Shown here one piece after another: positions 19,482 through 28,795 of a stretch of DNA of 36,081 nt; within the stretch, counting starts at the first letter, position 1, and every line of letters starts with the position of its first letter. The DNA lies in contig JAGWLO010000037.1 of the NCBI GenBank assembly GCA_028872015.1, positions 1 through 36,081 of the forward strand. Direction: 5' to 3'. This DNA comes from Burkholderiales bacterium. GTDB taxonomy: Bacteria > Pseudomonadota > Gammaproteobacteria > Burkholderiales > Burkholderiaceae_C. The position numbers were made by a program, and so were the translations under genes. Below the pieces are notes generated by a model. The model had not been told where the DNA came from, ran no database searches, and saw only the letters and a list, made by a program, of their open reading frames with translations.

Positions 19482-19832
19482 TGATGTCGGTGGTGGAGGT
19501 CATCGTCGGCACGGCGCGGCGGTTCCTGGGCTGCGACTGCATCTCGTTCCTGCGCCCTGAAGGCCAGGTGCGGGCCTCGATGCGGCACGCCAAGGCAGAC
19601 GGCACCTCGCCGGGAATGATCGAGCGCCTGCCGCTGGATGCGGTGCACCGCGGTTGGAGGCACGCACCCAGGAGACAGGCTGCACGATCCTGGTCGGCGC
19701 GGCGGTGGGGCGGTGGGGCGGGCTGCCGGCATCACCCCGCCGCGGGCCCTGGGCGCGGTACTGCTGAAGGGCCTTGCGGCGCCGCTCGACGTGTTCGCCG
19801 TCGAGCCGCGGCGCACGCGCACCCGACTGCCC
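19482..19832 (+). pseudogene. Decayed remnant, class III adenylate/guanylate cyclase-like (with possible GAF-like piece)
   Basis: The cysQ-DUF3014 gap (19258-19834) holds no intact gene but carries protein-like fragments in different frames. At 19651-19707 one frame reads RLEARTQETGCTILVGAAV, and at 19731-19815 another frame reads TPPRALGAVLLKGLAAPLDV then FAVEPRR. Together these resemble the last ~50 residues of class III nucleotide cyclases (RLE...ILVS... then LGEVxLKGxxxPVxVFxV). An earlier stretch from 19482 (VEVIVGTARRFLGCDCISFL) looks like part of a GAF or similar sensor domain. The frames are out of register and contain stops, so it cannot make a full protein. The region 19282-19480 may be more of the same but I cannot name it. 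Confidence 0.5.
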
Positions 19833-19834
19833 GG

Positions 19835-20647
19835 TCAGCGCGGCGGCTCGGCCGCCACGAGCAGCGCGCGGAATTCACCCAGCCGCGCCTTCACCCGCCG
19901 CTCGTAGTCGGGCCCCATGCGCAGCAGGATGCGCTGGCCGGCGCTCAGGCGCTGCAGCGCGGGGTCGTCGAACTCGTACAGCAGCCAGGGCCGGGAAGGC
20001 TCGGCGCCCTCGACGGCCGGCCGGTGCACCTTCAGCAAGGGGCCGGGGTCGGGCGTGGCCAGCAGCAGGTCGATGACCGCGATCAACCGGTCGTTGAAAT
20101 AGCCCCGGGGGTAGCCCAGGTCGACATAGGCCGCCTGGAACAGCGGGTACAGCCGCCGGTAGGCGGCGACGGCGGCGCGCAGGTCCAGCCCGTCCAGCAG
20201 GCGTACGTAGGGCGTGTAGCGCTCGGCATTGGCCGGGCTCACGCGCGCCTGGCCACCGTCATGCTCCAGCGTGCCGAAGCGACCCGCCGCCGGCACCAGC
20301 GGCCACAGCCGCGGGCTGGCCTGCTGGCGGCCCAGGTTGTCCACCGTGGCGGCGAAGCGATGCGGAAAGTCGCCCAGGCGGAACAAGGTGGCCAGCGCGC
20401 TGCGGCCGAACAGCGCGGCCAGCGTGCCTTCCACGTCCTGCGGCGACGACGCGCTGTCGGCCACGGCCTGCACCGGGTGGTTCACGGCCGGGGCCGAGGC
20501 GGCGGGGGCGGCCGTCACGGGCTGCACGGCCTGCGGGGCCGCGGCGGGCGGGGGCGGCGCCTCGGGGCCGGGATGAAACCTGAACCAGGCCCACACGCCC
20601 GCGGCAGCCAGCAGCAGCGCCGCGATCAGGTACGAGCTCTTGCTCAT
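19835..20647 (-). CDS. DUF3014 domain-containing membrane-anchored protein
   Basis: 270-residue protein. One N-terminal membrane segment (~5-22, SYLIAALLLAAAGVWAWFRF) is followed by a proline/alanine-rich linker (~25-60), and then a DUF3014 domain (VEGTLAALFGRSALATLFRL to ERRVKARLGEFRALLVA). The domain is probably periplasmic. Function unknown. The ATG at 20647 is supported by GGAGGA 9 bases upstream; the frame stays open further upstream but without any start signal and against the DUF3096 gene. It is monocistronic as far as can be seen. Confidence 0.85.
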   Translation of the reverse strand: MSKSSYLIAALLLAAAGVWAWFRFHPGPEAPPPPAAAPQAVQPVTAAPAASAPAVNHPVQAVADSASSPQDVEGTLAALFGRSALATLFRLGDFPHRFAATVDNLGRQQASPRLWPLVPAAGRFGTLEHDGGQARVSPANAERYTPYVRLLDGLDLRAAVAAYRRLYPLFQAAYVDLGYPRGYFNDRLIAVIDLLLATPDPGPLLKVHRPAVEGAEPSRPWLLYEFDDPALQRLSAGQRILLRMGPDYERRVKARLGEFRALLVAAEPPR

Positions 20648-20803
20648 CAGGCGTCCTCCAGGGGCTGGGCCACGGGACCTTCCGTGGCGGAGTCTGCAGA
20701 ATACCTGTCGGCGCCGGCCTACAGCCCGGGGCGGCGTTCGCTGCTGCCGCCCCGCGCGCCGGTGCGCCATGCTGCGGGCCTGGCTGCCTGAAGGAGAACC
20801 CGC

Positions 20804-20959
20804 ATGAACGTCCACCTGGGCCTGGCGCCCATCGTCTCGCTGCTGGCCGGCATCCTGATCCTCGTCGTGCCACGGCTGCTCAACTACATCGTGGCCCTGT
20901 ACCTGATCCTGATCGGGCTCATCGGCCTGTTCGGCGCCGGGGCCATGCACTTCAACTGA
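20804..20959 (+). CDS. Small DUF3096 membrane protein (51 aa)
   Basis: A 51-residue hydrophobic protein starting MNVHLGLAPIVSLLAGILIL and ending in FGAGAMHFN. It matches the DUF3096 family: two membrane helices with a short VPRLLNYIV turn. The ATG at 20804 has a strong AAGGAG 8 bases upstream. Such small proteins sit in the inner membrane; no function is known. The gene lies alone between the DUF3014 gene and panC, convergent with the latter. Confidence 0.85.
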   Translation: MNVHLGLAPIVSLLAGILILVVPRLLNYIVALYLILIGLIGLFGAGAMHFN

Positions 20960-20977
20960 GCGGCCGCTCGCGGCCGC
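20960..20977. terminator. GC-rich inverted repeat between DUF3096 gene and panC
   Basis: Two GCGGCCGC octamers separated by TC sit exactly in the 23-bp gap between the convergent DUF3096 and panC genes. They can form a GC stem for both transcripts, but there is no T-run, so intrinsic termination is uncertain. Confidence 0.4.
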
Positions 20978-20982
20978 GGGCT

Positions 20983-21828
20983 TCAGGAAGCAGCCGCGAG
21001 CTCGAGGTTGTCGATCAGGCGCGTGCTGCCCAGGCGCGCTGCGGCCAGCACCACGAGGGCGTCGCCCGGCGCAGGCGGCGCCAGGTCGCGCTGCCGGCGC
21101 ACTGCCACGTAGTCGGGCTGCCAGCCGCGTAGCCGCAGGCCCTGCATCGCGTCGGCTTCCAGGGTCGCCCAGTCGCTGCGGCGCGCCGCCACGGCGGACG
21201 CCAGGTCGCGCAGCGCGCGCGACAGCGCGACGGCCTCGCGGCGCTGCTCGGCCGTCAGGTAGCCGTTGCGCGAGGACAGCGCCAGGCCGTCGGCGTCGCG
21301 TGCGGTCTCGCCGGCGAGCACCTCGATGGGCAGCGCGAGCTGGCGCACCATGGCCTGGATCACGCGCAGCTGCTGGTAGTCCTTCTTGCCGAACACGGCC
21401 GCCTGCGGCTGCACCAGGTTGAAGAGCTTGAGCACCACGGTGCAGACACCGGTGAAGAAGCCGGGCCGGAACCGGCCTTCCAGGATGTCGGCCAGCGCCG
21501 GCGGCGGCTGCACGGTGCAGGTCTGCGGCTCGGGGTAGAGCTCAGGTTCGGGCGGGGCGAAGGCGAGGTCGCAGCCCGCCTCGCGCAGCATGGCGCAGTC
21601 GCGCTCGAAGGTGCGCGGGTAGGTGTCGAAGTCTTCGTGCGGCGCGAACTGCAGCCGGTTGACGAAGATGCTGGCCACCACCGGGGCCGCGGTCGCACCG
21701 GCGTGCACCCGCGCCTGCTGCACCAGCGCCAGGTGACCGGCGTGCAGGTTGCCCATGGTCGGCACGAGCACGGCGCGCTGCCCCGCGAGGGCGGCGCGGA
21801 GGTCGGCCGCGGTCGAGACGATGTCCAT
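20983..21828 (-). CDS. panC: Pantothenate synthetase
   Basis: 281-residue cytoplasmic enzyme that joins pantoate and beta-alanine using ATP, the last step to pantothenate. The class I nucleotidylyltransferase motif is [19 protein letters not shown] (HIGH-like HAGH). Other conserved parts are [40 protein letters not shown] and the KMSKS-like ALSSRNGYL. Normal length. It is the third gene of a bioB-panB-panC series, 29 bp after panB. Confidence 0.97.
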   Translation of the reverse strand: MDIVSTAADLRAALAGQRAVLVPTMGNLHAGHLALVQQARVHAGATAAPVVASIFVNRLQFAPHEDFDTYPRTFERDCAMLREAGCDLAFAPPEPELYPEPQTCTVQPPPALADILEGRFRPGFFTGVCTVVLKLFNLVQPQAAVFGKKDYQQLRVIQAMVRQLALPIEVLAGETARDADGLALSSRNGYLTAEQRREAVALSRALRDLASAVAARRSDWATLEADAMQGLRLRGWQPDYVAVRRQRDLAPPAPGDALVVLAAARLGSTRLIDNLELAAAS

Positions 21829-21857
21829 CGGGGCAGGCCTGCAGGCGCCGGCGCGGG

Positions 21858-22664
21858 CTATTCGTAGCCGTGCCGCACCGGGTCGGGGAAGCTGCCGTCC
21901 TTGACCGCCGCCACGTAGCGGCGCGCCGCTTCTTCGACACCGCCGCCCTCGCGCAGGAAGTCGTGCACGAAGCGCGGCAGCTTGCCACTGGTCACGCCGA
22001 GCATGTCGTGCAGCACCAGCACCTGGCCGCTGCAGCCGGGGCCGGCACCGATGCCGATGGTCGGCATCGGCAGGGCCTCGGTCAGCGCGCGCGCCAGCGC
22101 ACTGGGCAACAACTCCAGCACCACCATCGCCGCGCCGGCATCGGCCAGTTCGGCGGCGTGCTGGCGCAGCACCTGCGCCGCCTGCGCATCGCGGCCCTGC
22201 ACGCGATAGCCGCCCAGCGCATGCACCGACTGCGGGGTCAGGCCCAGATGCGCGCAGACCGGGATGCCGCGCTCGACCATCTGGCGCACGAGGGGCGCGG
22301 TCCAGCCGCCGCCCTCGAGCTTGACCATCTGGGCGCCGGCCTGCATCAGCCTCGTCGCGCTGGCCAGCGCCTGTTCGGCCGAAGCCTGGTAGCTGCCGAA
22401 CGGCAGGTCGGCGATGACGAAGGCGCTGCCGCGTGCACGGGCCACGCAGGCCGTGTGGTACGCGATCTCGTCCAGCGTGACCGGCAGCGTGCTGTCGTGG
22501 CCCTGCAGCACCATGCCCAGCGAATCGCCCACCAGCAGCACGTCGACGCCGGCCGCATCGAGCCGCCTCGCGAAGCTGGCGTCGTAGCAGGTCAGCATGG
22601 CGATCTTCTCGCCCGCCGCGTGCATGGCGCGCAGCCGGTGCAGGGTGATGGGTTTGCGTTCCAT
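21858..22664 (-). CDS. panB: 3-methyl-2-oxobutanoate hydroxymethyltransferase
   Basis: 268-residue TIM-barrel enzyme that makes ketopantoate from alpha-ketoisovalerate and methylenetetrahydrofolate. Typical segments: [40 protein letters not shown] (Mg-binding aspartate), VKLEGG, the histidine in [20 protein letters not shown], and [20 protein letters not shown]. It starts 2 bases after the bioB stop with GAGG inside the bioB end, so the two are co-translated or at least co-transcribed. It works directly with PanC encoded downstream. Confidence 0.97.
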   Translation of the reverse strand: MERKPITLHRLRAMHAAGEKIAMLTCYDASFARRLDAAGVDVLLVGDSLGMVLQGHDSTLPVTLDEIAYHTACVARARGSAFVIADLPFGSYQASAEQALASATRLMQAGAQMVKLEGGGWTAPLVRQMVERGIPVCAHLGLTPQSVHALGGYRVQGRDAQAAQVLRQHAAELADAGAAMVVLELLPSALARALTEALPMPTIGIGAGPGCSGQVLVLHDMLGVTSGKLPRFVHDFLREGGGVEEAARRYVAAVKDGSFPDPVRHGYE

Positions 22665-22666
22665 GG

Positions 22667-23677
22667 TCAGGCCTCGGTCGGGCGCAGGCCCAGGCGGTCG
22701 AGGAGCGCGCGGTCGCGCTCGGCCTGCGGGTTGCTCGTGGTCAGCAGTCGGTCGCCGTAGAAGATCGAGTTAGCGCCGGCGGCAAAGCACAGCGCCTGCA
22801 GCGCCTCGTCCATCTGCTCGCGCCCGGCCGACAGCCGCACCATCGCGCGCGGCATCGTGATGCGGGCCACCGCGATCATGCGCACGAACTCGAACGGGTC
22901 CAGCGGCGCGGTGCCGGCCAGCGGCGTGCCGGCCACCTGCACCAGGTTGTTGATCGGCACCGACTCGGGGTAGGGCTCGAGGTTGGCCAGCTGCGCGATC
23001 AGTCCGGCGCGCTCGGCGCGGCTCTCGCCCATGCCGACGATGCCGCCGCAGCAGACCTTGATGCCGGCCTGGCGCACATGGGCCAGCGTGTCCAGCCGGT
23101 CCTGGTAGGTGCGGGTGCTGATGATCTGGCCGTAGAAGGCGGGGTCGGTGTCGAGGTTGTGGTTGTAGTAATCCAGGCCGGCGTCCTGCAGAGCCTGCGC
23201 CTGGCCGCCGTCGAGCATGCCCAGCGTCATGCAGGTCTCCAGGCCCAGGGCCTTGACCTCGCGCACCATCTCACCGACGCGCTCGATGTCGCGGTCCTTG
23301 GGGCTGCGCCAGGCGGCCCCCATGCAGAAGCGCGTCGCGCCCTGGGCCTTGGCGGCCTGCGCCGCGGCCACCACCTCGTCCAGCGCCATCAGCTTGTCGG
23401 CCTCGAGCCCGGTCTCGAAGTGCGCCGACTGCGGGCAGTAGGCACAGTCCTCGGGGCAGCCGCCGGTCTTGATCGACAGCAGCGTGGACAGCTGCACGCG
23501 GTTCGGGTCGAAGTGCTCGCGGTGCACCCGCTGCGCCCGGAAGAGCAGGTCCATGAAAGGCTGGCCCAGCAAGGCCAGCACATCGGCCACCGGCCAGCGC
23601 GCTGCCGGCGCCGGACGCGGCGCCGGGCGCAGGGAGGACAGGTCGACGGTGGCGGTCGGGGTCATGCCGGGGATCAT
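22667..23677 (-). CDS. bioB: Biotin synthase
   Basis: 336-residue radical-SAM enzyme that inserts sulfur into dethiobiotin. The cluster motif is [18 protein letters not shown]. Other conserved parts are [16 protein letters not shown], the auxiliary-cluster segments [20 protein letters not shown] and [12 protein letters not shown], and [13 protein letters not shown]. The arginine ligand motif is [17 protein letters not shown]. The start is either ATG 23677 or ATG 23665; neither has a clear Shine-Dalgarno. It leads bioB-panB-panC and lies 46 bp downstream of the RND permease on the same strand. No other bio genes are in the window. Confidence 0.97.
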   Translation of the reverse strand: MIPGMTPTATVDLSSLRPAPRPAPAARWPVADVLALLGQPFMDLLFRAQRVHREHFDPNRVQLSTLLSIKTGGCPEDCAYCPQSAHFETGLEADKLMALDEVVAAAQAAKAQGATRFCMGAAWRSPKDRDIERVGEMVREVKALGLETCMTLGMLDGGQAQALQDAGLDYYNHNLDTDPAFYGQIISTRTYQDRLDTLAHVRQAGIKVCCGGIVGMGESRAERAGLIAQLANLEPYPESVPINNLVQVAGTPLAGTAPLDPFEFVRMIAVARITMPRAMVRLSAGREQMDEALQALCFAAGANSIFYGDRLLTTSNPQAERDRALLDRLGLRPTEA

Positions 23678-23723
23678 GCGGTAAGTGCCGGGGCGCAGTG
23701 CGGCCGTGCAGCAGGGCGCGGCA

Positions 23724-26700
23724 TTATGCGGCAGCCGTCCCCGCCTTGCCGCGACGGCGCCGCAGCCAGCCCGCCGCGCGGTCGCGCGCGGTCTCGATGC
23801 TGTCGTAGAAGCTCGGGATCACCAGCAGCGTCAGCAGCGTGCTGGTGATGGTGCCGCCGATGATGGCGACGGCCATCGGGCGGTAGAACTCGCCGCCCTC
23901 GCCCACCCCGATGGCCACCGGCAGCATGCCCGCGATGAGCGCCAGCGTCGTCATCAGGATCGGCCGCACGCGCTTGCGGCCGGCCGCCATCAGCGCTTCT
24001 TCGCGGTCCATGCCCTGGGCCTCGCGCGCGCGGGCCGCATCCAGCAGCAGGATGGCGTTCTTGGCCACCAGCCCCATCAGCATGATCACGCCGATGAAGC
24101 TCATCAGGTTGAGCGTGCCGCCGGTCAGCAGCAGCGCGATGACGACGCCGATCAGTGACAGCGGCAGCGACAGCATCACCGCCAGCGGCGCCGTGAAGCT
24201 GCCGAACTGCATGACCAGGATGAGGTACATCAGGCCGATGCCCGAGACAAGCGCGATCGCCATCGCGGTGAACACCTCCTGCTGGTCCTTGCTCGCGCCC
24301 GCCAGCTCGAGCCCGTAGCCCGGCGGGAAGCCCATCGCCTTGGCGATCTTCATCGCATCGGCGGTGACCTCGCCCGACGAGCGGCCCTGCACGTTGGCCG
24401 CCACGGTGACCGTGCGGTGCCCGCCCGAGTGCTGGATCTGCGACGGCCCGCGCCCCATCGTGATGGTGGCGATCTGCTCCAGCGGCACCATCTGGTTGCT
24501 GCCACCCACGGCGATCGGCAGCTGCTCGATGTTGCTGGCATCGACGCGGTCGGCCGGCGCCAGGCGCACCGAGACATCGCGCGTCTCGCCGGTGGGGTCG
24601 ACCCAGTCGCCGGCCTCGACGCCGGCGAAGGCCACGCGCAGCGCCTGCGCGGCATCGGCCACCGAGATGCCCAGCGTGTTGGCCAGCCCGCGGTCGAGCT
24701 CGATCTTCAGCTCTTCCTGCGGCGCCTGCTCCGACAGCCCCACGTCCACCGCGCCGGGCACCTGGCGCAGGCGGTCCATGAACTCGCCCGCGATCGCCAG
24801 CAAGCGGCGCGAATCGGGCCCGGTGAAGCGGATCTGCACCGGCTTCTGCGCGCCGTTGTTCAGGTCGTCCAGCACCGTGTACTCGGCACCCACCAGCCGC
24901 GCGGTCAGGCCGCGCAGCGCCGCCGCGATCTCCGCCGCGCTACGCCGGCGCTGCGTGCTCTTGCCGATGTCGACGTAGATGCGGCCGCCGCCCGGGTTGA
25001 CGTAGGCGTTGGTGGCCACCGTCTCGGGCAGCGTGCGCGCCAGTGCCGCGGCGGCCTCGACCTTGAGCCGGGCATAGTCGAGGCTGCTGCTGGCCGGCGT
25101 GCGCACCTCGATGGCCACGGTGCCGGCATCGGAGGCGGGCAGGAAGCTCGAGCCGCCGAAGCGCGCCTGCAGCGCGATCGCGCTGACGAAGCTGAGCAGC
25201 GCGAACAGCGCCATCCAGCGCCGGTGGTGCAGCGCCCAGGCGATGACGCGGCCGTAGCGGTCGCTCTGATGGTCGAACCAGTCGTTGAAGCGCGCCAGCC
25301 ACCGGCTGATGCCCCGCTTCGGCGCCAGGTGATGCCCCGGCGGGTCGCCCCAGTAGGCCGACAGCATCGGGTCGAGCGTGAACGAGATGAACAGGCTCAC
25401 CAGCACCGAGGCCACCACCGTCAACCCGAAGGGCCGGAACCACTCGCCCGAAATGCCGGGCATGAAGGCCACGGGGATGAACACGGCCACGATCGAGAAC
25501 GTGGTCGCCGCCACCGCCAGCCCGATCTCGGCCGTGCCGTTCAGCGCCGCGGTGCGCCGGTCCTCGCCCAGCTCCATGTGGCGCACGATGTTCTCGCGCA
25601 CCACGATCGCGTCGTCGATCAGCACCCCGATCGCCAGGCTCAGGCCGAGCAGGCTCATGAAGTTGAGCGTGAAGCCGGACAGCCACACCGCGATGAAGGC
25701 GGCGATCACCGAGGTGGGCAGCGACAGGGCGGTGATCAGCGTCGAGCGCCACGAATTCAGGAAGACGTAGACCACCAGCACCGTGAGCCCGGCGCCGAAC
25801 ACCAGCGCATGGATGACGTTGTTCAGGCTGTCCTGCGCGTCGCGCCCGCCGTCTTCGGTGACCTCCAGCTTGGTACCCGGCGGCAGCGTCTTGCCGATCG
25901 CGGCCACCTCCTGGCGCACCTCGTCGGCCACCGTCACCGTGCTGGCCTCGCGGCTGCGCGTGATGGACAGGCCCACGTTGGGGTGGCCGCTGCGCTCGGA
26001 AAACCCCCTCAGATCAGCGAAGCCGTCGCGCACGTCGGCCACCTGCGCCAGCCGCACCAGCTGGCTGCCGCTGCGCTTGATCACGATCTGGCCGAAATCG
26101 GCCGGGGTGTCGATGCGGCCCACCAGGCGGATGCTCTGGTCCTCGAGCCGGCCGCGCACCTTGCCCACGGGGGCGGTGGCGTTCTGCGCGCGCAGCGCGG
26201 CCACCACGTCGGTGACCGAGACGCCGAATTCGCGCAGCTTGGCCGTGTGCAGCAGCACCGAGAGCTCGCGCTGCAGCGCGCCGTTGACCTCGACCACGGC
26301 CACGCCCGGCAGGCCGCGGAAGCGGTCGGCCAGCTGGTCTTCGGCCAGGCGCGAGATCTCGGCGTGCGACTGCGTGTCCGACGACAGCGCCAGCTGCATG
26401 ATGGGCTGCTGCGCGGGGTCCACGCGCTGCAGGATCGGCTCGCGCATCTCCAGCGGCAGCTTGTAGCGCACCGAGGCGATGGCGTTGCGCACCTCGTCGG
26501 CGGCGACGATGAGGTTCTTGTCGAACTTGAACACCAGCACCAGCCGGGCACTGCCCTCGGACGCGGTCGAGCGCAGCTCGTCCACGCCCGAGATGCTCTG
26601 CAGTGCCTTCTCGATGCGGTCGATCACCTCGCGCTCCACCGTGGCCGGCGAGGCGCCCGGGTACGGGATGTTCACCACCAGCACGGGCGGCGCCACGTCG

Positions 26701-26813
26701 GGGATCTGGTTCACGCGCAGCTTGGACAGCGCGAGCAGGCCCAGGGCCATCAGGCCGATGATGATCACGATCATCGCGATCGGCCGCTTGATGCTGAAGG
26801 CGGACAGGAACAT
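23724..26813 (-). CDS. RND efflux transporter permease (HAE1/AcrB-like)
   Basis: 1029-residue inner-membrane proton-driven efflux pump. The N-terminus [20 protein letters not shown] is typical of HAE1 RND permeases. TM4 carries [20 protein letters not shown], with the paired aspartates of the proton relay. Two periplasmic porter repeats ([20 protein letters not shown] in the first) and the late [20 protein letters not shown] complete the 12-TM layout. The ATG at 26813 lies just after the adaptor stop (gap 7 bases). The longer open frame upstream overlaps the adaptor gene and is not used. No outer-membrane factor is encoded nearby, so a TolC-like channel must come from elsewhere. Substrates unknown. 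Confidence 0.95.
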   Translation of the reverse strand: MFLSAFSIKRPIAMIVIIIGLMALGLLALSKLRVNQIPDVAPPVLVVNIPYPGASPATVEREVIDRIEKALQSISGVDELRSTASEGSARLVLVFKFDKNLIVAADEVRNAIASVRYKLPLEMREPILQRVDPAQQPIMQLALSSDTQSHAEISRLAEDQLADRFRGLPGVAVVEVNGALQRELSVLLHTAKLREFGVSVTDVVAALRAQNATAPVGKVRGRLEDQSIRLVGRIDTPADFGQIVIKRSGSQLVRLAQVADVRDGFADLRGFSERSGHPNVGLSITRSREASTVTVADEVRQEVAAIGKTLPPGTKLEVTEDGGRDAQDSLNNVIHALVFGAGLTVLVVYVFLNSWRSTLITALSLPTSVIAAFIAVWLSGFTLNFMSLLGLSLAIGVLIDDAIVVRENIVRHMELGEDRRTAALNGTAEIGLAVAATTFSIVAVFIPVAFMPGISGEWFRPFGLTVVASVLVSLFISFTLDPMLSAYWGDPPGHHLAPKRGISRWLARFNDWFDHQSDRYGRVIAWALHHRRWMALFALLSFVSAIALQARFGGSSFLPASDAGTVAIEVRTPASSSLDYARLKVEAAAALARTLPETVATNAYVNPGGGRIYVDIGKSTQRRRSAAEIAAALRGLTARLVGAEYTVLDDLNNGAQKPVQIRFTGPDSRRLLAIAGEFMDRLRQVPGAVDVGLSEQAPQEELKIELDRGLANTLGISVADAAQALRVAFAGVEAGDWVDPTGETRDVSVRLAPADRVDASNIEQLPIAVGGSNQMVPLEQIATITMGRGPSQIQHSGGHRTVTVAANVQGRSSGEVTADAMKIAKAMGFPPGYGLELAGASKDQQEVFTAMAIALVSGIGLMYLILVMQFGSFTAPLAVMLSLPLSLIGVVIALLLTGGTLNLMSFIGVIMLMGLVAKNAILLLDAARAREAQGMDREEALMAAGRKRVRPILMTTLALIAGMLPVAIGVGEGGEFYRPMAVAIIGGTITSTLLTLLVIPSFYDSIETARDRAAGWLRRRRGKAGTAAA

Positions 26814-26820
26814 GGCGGCC

Positions 26821-27996
26821 TCAGGTGGCGGCCTTGGCCGCCGATGGTGCGGGTGCCGGGGCGGCACCCAGGGCCGCCTTGGCGGCCGCGCCGGAGCCCA
26901 CCAGCTCGAAGCGCTGGCCATCGAGCAGGGTGCTGCCCGGGTTGCGGAGCACGCGGTCGCCGGCCGCCAGGCCGGCGAGCACCGGCACGTCGCCGGTGCG
27001 GGGGTCGCGCGGGCCGGTCTGGATCGCCACCTTGGCCAGGCTGCCGGTGCCGCCGCCAACCAGGCGCCAGGCATAGGCGGCGTCGCCCGAGCGCACGATC
27101 GAGCCCTCGGGCAGCATCAGCGACCGCGAGCTGCCGGCCTCGATCCGGCCCTCGGCGAACAGCCCTGCCACCTGGGGCGCGGCAGCGCGGTCGTTGAAGT
27201 CGATGATCACCGCCAGCTGCCGCGTGGCGGCGTTGGCGCTGGCGTCGATGCGGCGCACGGTGCCGATGAAATCGCCATCGGCATAGCCGTTGACGCGGAA
27301 GCGCACGCGCTGGCCGGGCTTGAGCTCGGCCAGCCGGTCGGCCGACACCAGGCCCTCGAAGCGCATGCTGCGCGGGTCGATCACCTTCAACAGCGCCTTG
27401 CCCACCTGGGCCGTGTCGCCCACCGAGACCTGGCGGTCGCTGACCACGCCGTCGAAGGGCGCCCGGATCAGCGTGCGCTGCAGCTGCTGGCGCGCCGCGG
27501 CCACGCGCGCCTTGGCGGCGACGAGATCGCTCTGCGCGTTGTTGCGCCGCACCTCGGCGTCGTCCAGCGATTGCTGCGAGGTCATGCCCTGCTGCTGCAG
27601 CGTCCTCAGGCGCTGCAGCTGGCGCTCGGTCTGGTCGTAGGCCTGGCCGGCGGCGCGCGCCGCCTCGTCGGCGGAGGACAGCGCATCGCGGATGGCGGCA
27701 TCGTCCAGCCGCACCAGCGGCTCGCCGGCACGCACCGGCTGGCCGTTTTCCTTGAACACCTGCAGCACCACGGCGCCCACCTCGGCCCGCAGGTCGGCCC
27801 GCCGCTCGGGCTCGATCGAGCCGCTGACGACGGGGCCGCTGGCCAGCAGCCCGGCCGAGACCGTGCGCAGATCCTCGGGCGCGATCAGCAGCGGCGGTGC
27901 ACTCGCCGGCAGGGCCGCCGCGGCCGTGGACGGGCCGGAGCGGCCACAGGCCGACAGCAGGCCCAGCAGCGCGAGCAGGAAGAGACGTTGACGCAT
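26821..27996 (-). CDS. RND efflux periplasmic adaptor lipoprotein
   Basis: 391-residue membrane-fusion protein that bridges the RND permease to an outer-membrane channel. MRQRLFLLALLGLLSACGRS is a lipoprotein signal with lipobox LSAC (Cys17). Further on are the lipoyl-type half motif GAVVLQVFKENGQPVRAGEP, a long coiled-coil hairpin (~90-160, rich in A, Q, R), the second half TLIRAPFDGVVSDRQVSVGD and beta-barrel segments. The start ATG at 27996 is chosen by the signal peptide. It is the first gene of the pump pair. Confidence 0.95.
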   Translation of the reverse strand: MRQRLFLLALLGLLSACGRSGPSTAAAALPASAPPLLIAPEDLRTVSAGLLASGPVVSGSIEPERRADLRAEVGAVVLQVFKENGQPVRAGEPLVRLDDAAIRDALSSADEAARAAGQAYDQTERQLQRLRTLQQQGMTSQQSLDDAEVRRNNAQSDLVAAKARVAAARQQLQRTLIRAPFDGVVSDRQVSVGDTAQVGKALLKVIDPRSMRFEGLVSADRLAELKPGQRVRFRVNGYADGDFIGTVRRIDASANAATRQLAVIIDFNDRAAAPQVAGLFAEGRIEAGSSRSLMLPEGSIVRSGDAAYAWRLVGGGTGSLAKVAIQTGPRDPRTGDVPVLAGLAAGDRVLRNPGSTLLDGQRFELVGSGAAAKAALGAAPAPAPSAAKAAT

Positions 27997-28184
27997 GGCC
28001 CGGCGGCGCACCGTGGGCCGGCGCACCCGAAATTGCAAAGGCGCGAGGCTAACCCCTGGCGCCGGCGACGCCAGCCCCCCATGCGACAAACCGACGCCGG
28101 TGCGGCACCAGCTGCAGCGGCGGCCTCCTCTTTCGCGGCGACGCCATGGCCGCGGGCGGCGTCACGGCAGCGCCGCCGAGCTGG

Positions 28185-28628
28185 TCAATAGGTCCTGTAG
28201 GGCAGGAATTTCCCCGACATCGTGATGCTCACGCGGTCGCCCTTGGGGTCGGGCTCGCGCCGCAGGTCCATCTTGAAGTCGATCGCGGACATGATGCCGT
28301 CGCCGAACTCCTCGTGGATCAGTTCCTTGAAGGTGGTGCCGTAGACGTTGACAAGCTCGTAGAAGCGGTAGATCAGCGGGTCGGTGGGCACCGCGGTGGC
28401 CAGGCTGCCTTTGTGGGGCACGACCATCAGCCACCGCCGGTCCTGGGCGTCGAGGCCGAACAGCTCGGCCACCACGTCGGCCTGCTCGGCCGTCAGCGTC
28501 ATCTGGCCCAGGCAGGCCGCCGTGACCCACTCCTTGCTCAGCCCGACCTTCGTGGCGACATCGCTCCACTTCAGGCCGCGGGCGACCTTGGCGGCGACGA
28601 TCTTTTCGGTGACTTCGAGACGGCTCAT
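28185..28628 (-). CDS. cynS: Cyanate hydratase (cyanase)
   Basis: 147-residue enzyme that converts cyanate and bicarbonate to ammonia and CO2. The N-terminal five-helix domain resembles an HTH (KVARGLKWSDVATKVGLSKE, then WVTAACLGQ). The catalytic C-terminal part has R88, E91 (IYRFYELVNVYG) and S114 (DGIMSAIDFK), matching Arg96/Glu99/Ser122 of the E. coli enzyme. It ends in SGKFLPYRTY. I chose ATG 28628 with AGGAG upstream; the longer frame would read through a C7T9 tract. No cynT, cynX or cynR is adjacent. It is divergent from the glycosyltransferase gene. Confidence 0.96.
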   Translation of the reverse strand: MSRLEVTEKIVAAKVARGLKWSDVATKVGLSKEWVTAACLGQMTLTAEQADVVAELFGLDAQDRRWLMVVPHKGSLATAVPTDPLIYRFYELVNVYGTTFKELIHEEFGDGIMSAIDFKMDLRREPDPKGDRVSITMSGKFLPYRTY

Positions 28629-28641
28629 GGAGTACTCCTGG

Positions 28642-28657
28642 AAAAAAAAAGGGGGGG
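28642..28657. repeat. A9G7 homopolymer pair upstream of cynS
   Basis: Nine As followed by seven Gs (C7T9 on the cynS strand) end 14 bases upstream of the cynS ATG, directly before the AGGAG. Such tracts are prone to length change by slippage. It could alter cynS leader or promoter spacing, or act as a U-rich ribosome-loading element. Confidence 0.6.
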
Positions 28658-28715
28658 TGGCAAGGGCCTGAAGGGCGGCCAGCAAGGCGCATGCCCACCC
28701 GCCCGGGTCCGGCCC

Positions 28716-28732
28716 GGTAAGCCCGGGTTAAG
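28716..28732. promoter_or_regulatory. Candidate PmrA/QseB-type box upstream of the glycosyltransferase gene
   Basis: GGTAAG-CCCGG-GTTAAG, or CTTAAC-N5-CTTACC on the other strand, fits the pattern of two TTAA-containing half-sites with a 5-bp spacer known for PmrA/QseB response regulators, with mismatches. GACAAT at 28744-28749 could be the -10. The response regulator encoded at 30635 is the obvious candidate binder. Confidence 0.45.
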
Positions 28733-28795
28733 TCTGGACCACGGACAATGATGCGCTTGGCGGTGGGCAACGGACCTGGAGCGAAATCGGGTGAG

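Noticed and set aside
20960..20977. Paired NotI-type octamers as an engineered or special site
   Set aside because: In such GC-rich DNA a GC inverted repeat between convergent genes is more simply a terminator-like hairpin.
24417..27197. 926-codon plus-strand open frame opposite the RND pump
   Set aside because: The minus strand carries a complete RND permease and adaptor; the plus frame is histidine/arginine/glutamine-rich noise.
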